From Lachnospiraceae bacterium (lineage in GTDB: Bacteria; Bacillota; Clostridia; Lachnospirales; Lachnospiraceae), in contig JAEEVK010000025.1 of the NCBI GenBank assembly GCA_016287095.1, forward strand, positions 1 to 32,869: a stretch of 32,869 bases of DNA, in the 5' to 3' direction. The notes under the pieces were generated by a model. It ran no database searches and was not told the DNA's origin. It saw only the letters and a list, made by a program, of their open reading frames with translations. This document shows, piece by piece, positions 31,383 to 32,869 of this stretch (within the stretch, counting starts at the first letter, position 1; every line of letters starts with the position of its first letter). The position numbers and the translations under genes were made by a program.

Positions 31383-31418
31383 ATAAAACTGGGCGGTGGC
31401 AATTCCTGCCACACGCCC
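31383..31418 (-). promoter_or_regulatory. Hairpin between dnaK and dnaJ
   Basis: The minus-strand transcript pairs GGGCG with CGCCC and, after a one-base bulge, GTGGCA with TGCCAC, around a 5-nt loop. It is followed by AGTTTTAT. The T-run is broken, so partial termination or an mRNA-processing/stability role that lowers dnaJ relative to dnaK is likely. Confidence 0.55.
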
Positions 31419-31489
31419 ATCATTATAACAATATTACGATCTTCTATCAAGCGAAAATCATTTATTTAACATATTTTTAAGAAGTTATA

Positions 31490-32869
31490 TTATACCTCTT
31501 TGAAGTCAGCGTCTACATAGTCGCCGCCGTCACCGTTGTTGCCGCCGTTGTATCCGCCCTGGTTAGGATTGAAACCACCCTGGTTAGGATCAAAGCCGCC
31601 CTGATTAGGATTGAAACCGCCCATATCAGGTCCGGGTCCGCCCTGAGGACCACCCTGTGCCTGAGCCTTCTCATAAACCTTCTGGAAGAGTGCCTGTGAG
31701 TCGGTCATCAGTTTTTCCTTAGCAGCCTTGATATCATCAACCTCACCGTCGCTCATAACCTCAGGATTTGTCTTGTTTAAGAGATCCTTAAGGTGATCGA
31801 TATCAGCCTGTACGGTTGACTTATCTGCATCGCTGAGCTGATCGCCTACATCTGCAAGAGCCTTCTCTGTCTGGAATACCATAGAATCTGCTTCGTTCCT
31901 GGTATCTACTGCTTCCTTACGCTTCTTGTCCTGTGCCTCGTACTCAGCAGCTTCCTTAACTGCACGCTCGATATCTGACTCACTCATGGTAGTGCCGGAA
32001 GTAATGGTGATGTGCTGCTCCTTGCCTGTGCCCTTATCCTTAGCTGATACGTTTACGATACCGTTTGCATCGATATCGAATGTAACCTCGATCTGAGGTA
32101 CACCACGTCTTGCGGGAAGGATTCCGTCAAGTCTGAACTGTCCGAGTAATTTATTATCCTTAGCAAACTGTCTCTCACCCTGGGTAACACGGATATCAAC
32201 CGCACTCTGGTTATCCTCTGCTGTAGAGAATACCTGGCTGCCACGGGTAGGAATGGTTGTATTTCTCTTTATGATAGGTGTTGCGATACCGCCTAAGGTC
32301 TCGATAGCAAGTGTAAGAGGTGTTACATCAAGCAGCTGGATATCACCTGCACCTGCGTCTCCTGCAAGCTTACCACCCTGGATAGAAGCACCGATAGCTA
32401 CGCACTCATCAGGGTTAAGTGTCTTTGAGGGCTCATGTCCGGTCAACTGACGAACCTTTTCCTGTACTGCAGGAACACGGGTAGATCCACCGACAAGGAG
32501 TACCTTTGATAGGTCGCTGGGCTTGATACCTGCATCACGAAGTGCATTCTGTACAGGAATAACTGTTCTTTCAATAAGGTCTGATACAAGCTCTTCAAAC
32601 TTAGCTCTTGTTAAGTTCATATCGAAGTGCTTAGGTCCCTCTGCTGTAGCTGTGATGAAAGGAAGGTTGATATTGGTTGTGGTAGCTGATGAAAGCTCCT
32701 TCTTTGCCTTCTCTGCTGCTTCCTTTAATCTCTGAAGTGCCATTTTATCAAGGCCGAGGTCAACGCCCTCCTGCTTCTTGAATTCATCGATCATGTATCT
32801 GGTGATCCTCTCATCAAAGTCATCACCACCAAGTCTGTTATCACCTGCTGTAGCCAAAACTTCGATAAC
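31490..32869 (-). CDS. dnaK: Chaperone DnaK (Hsp70), 3' part only
   Basis: The last 459 codons of DnaK are present; the gene enters from the right edge at about residue 175-180. Visible landmarks are [20 protein letters not shown] (ATPase lobe), [15 protein letters not shown], the linker and beta domain start [20 protein letters not shown], and the helical lid. The C-terminus has an unusual Gly/Asn/Gln tail with three GGF(N/D)PNQ repeats, ending YVDADFKEV in place of the usual short linker before EEVD-like ends. It lies about 125 nt upstream of dnaJ in the standard dnaK-dnaJ order; hrcA/grpE would lie outside the window. Confidence 0.97.
   Translation of the reverse strand, partial: VIEVLATAGDNRLGGDDFDERITRYMIDEFKKQEGVDLGLDKMALQRLKEAAEKAKKELSSATTTNINLPFITATAEGPKHFDMNLTRAKFEELVSDLIERTVIPVQNALRDAGIKPSDLSKVLLVGGSTRVPAVQEKVRQLTGHEPSKTLNPDECVAIGASIQGGKLAGDAGAGDIQLLDVTPLTLAIETLGGIATPIIKRNTTIPTRGSQVFSTAEDNQSAVDIRVTQGERQFAKDNKLLGQFRLDGILPARRGVPQIEVTFDIDANGIVNVSAKDKGTGKEQHITITSGTTMSESDIERAVKEAAEYEAQDKKRKEAVDTRNEADSMVFQTEKALADVGDQLSDADKSTVQADIDHLKDLLNKTNPEVMSDGEVDDIKAAKEKLMTDSQALFQKVYEKAQAQGGPQGGPGPDMGGFNPNQGGFDPNQGGFNPNQGGYNGGNNGDGGDYVDADFKEV
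31557..31619. repeat. Three 21-bp in-frame repeats in the dnaK tail
   Basis: Copies start at 31557, 31578 and 31599. Each encodes a GGF(N/D)PNQ heptad in the disordered C-terminus of DnaK. Confidence 0.9.

Noticed and set aside
1-32869. Mobile elements, phage genes, riboswitches or replication origin
   Set aside because: I saw no transposase, integrase, terminal inverted repeats with duplications, DnaA-box cluster or recognisable riboswitch. The window is a continuous co-directional chromosomal block.

Overview
The window looks like a chromosomal segment of a low-to-mid GC Firmicute, most likely a Lachnospiraceae (Butyrivibrio/Roseburia-like clostridium). The evidence is a Zn-ribbon L28 and L32, a GerW/YtfJ-type sporulation protein next to a DUF2953 protein (the ytfI-ytfJ pair of Firmicutes), a RqcH/NFACT protein, strong AGGAGG ribosome sites and consensus sigma-A promoters. 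Every gene I can support is on the minus strand, so transcription runs from high to low coordinates. I see no insertion sequence, phage gene, CRISPR array or rRNA.

From high to low coordinates: (a) 32869-27474 is a chaperone/translation block. It holds the 3' part of dnaK, then dnaJ, then a gene overlapping dnaJ by 4 nt that encodes a TetM/EF-G-like ribosomal GTPase fused to a YacP/Rae1-type NYN ribonuclease domain. (b) 27315-19427 is a six-gene ABC export operon: three adaptor-like (membrane-fusion) proteins, one 939-residue double-FtsX permease and two MacB/LolD-type ATPases, the last carrying a C-terminal AbrB-like segment. (c) 19372-18833 holds rpmF with its own promoter, a hairpin-rich intergenic region and tRNA-Arg(CCG). 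(d) 18672-4384 is a twelve-gene co-directional run with no gap above 66 nt: PAS-GGDEF diguanylate cyclase, cysteine desulfurase, PHP phosphatase, RqcH, a rhomboid-like membrane protein with a zinc tail, two ABC-2 permeases without an ATPase, two uncharacterised soluble proteins, a DUF2953 protein, GerW and a clostripain-family lipoprotein. (e) 4333-2495 holds rpmB and an ung-tcdA pair. (f) 2264-1431 is an SCP2-like protein with a histone H1-like Lys/Ala tail, with its own promoter and terminator. (g) 1389-1 holds an XRE-cupin regulator and the 5' part of an AMP-forming acyl-CoA synthetase.

The most interesting object is the GTPase-ribonuclease fusion. TetM-type GTPases act at the ribosomal A site, and Rae1 is an A-site-associated endoribonuclease. 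The fusion therefore suggests a single-polypeptide device that enters the A site, clears or senses something there and may cut the mRNA. It is translationally coupled to dnaJ downstream of dnaK, and the same window encodes RqcH, the C-terminal-alanine tailing factor of ribosome quality control. Other points of interest are the AbrB-tailed ABC ATPase, the triple-adaptor exporter, the SCP2/H1-like protein, the probably inactive rhomboid-like protein with a zinc tail, and several operator-like dyads with no cognate regulator nearby.
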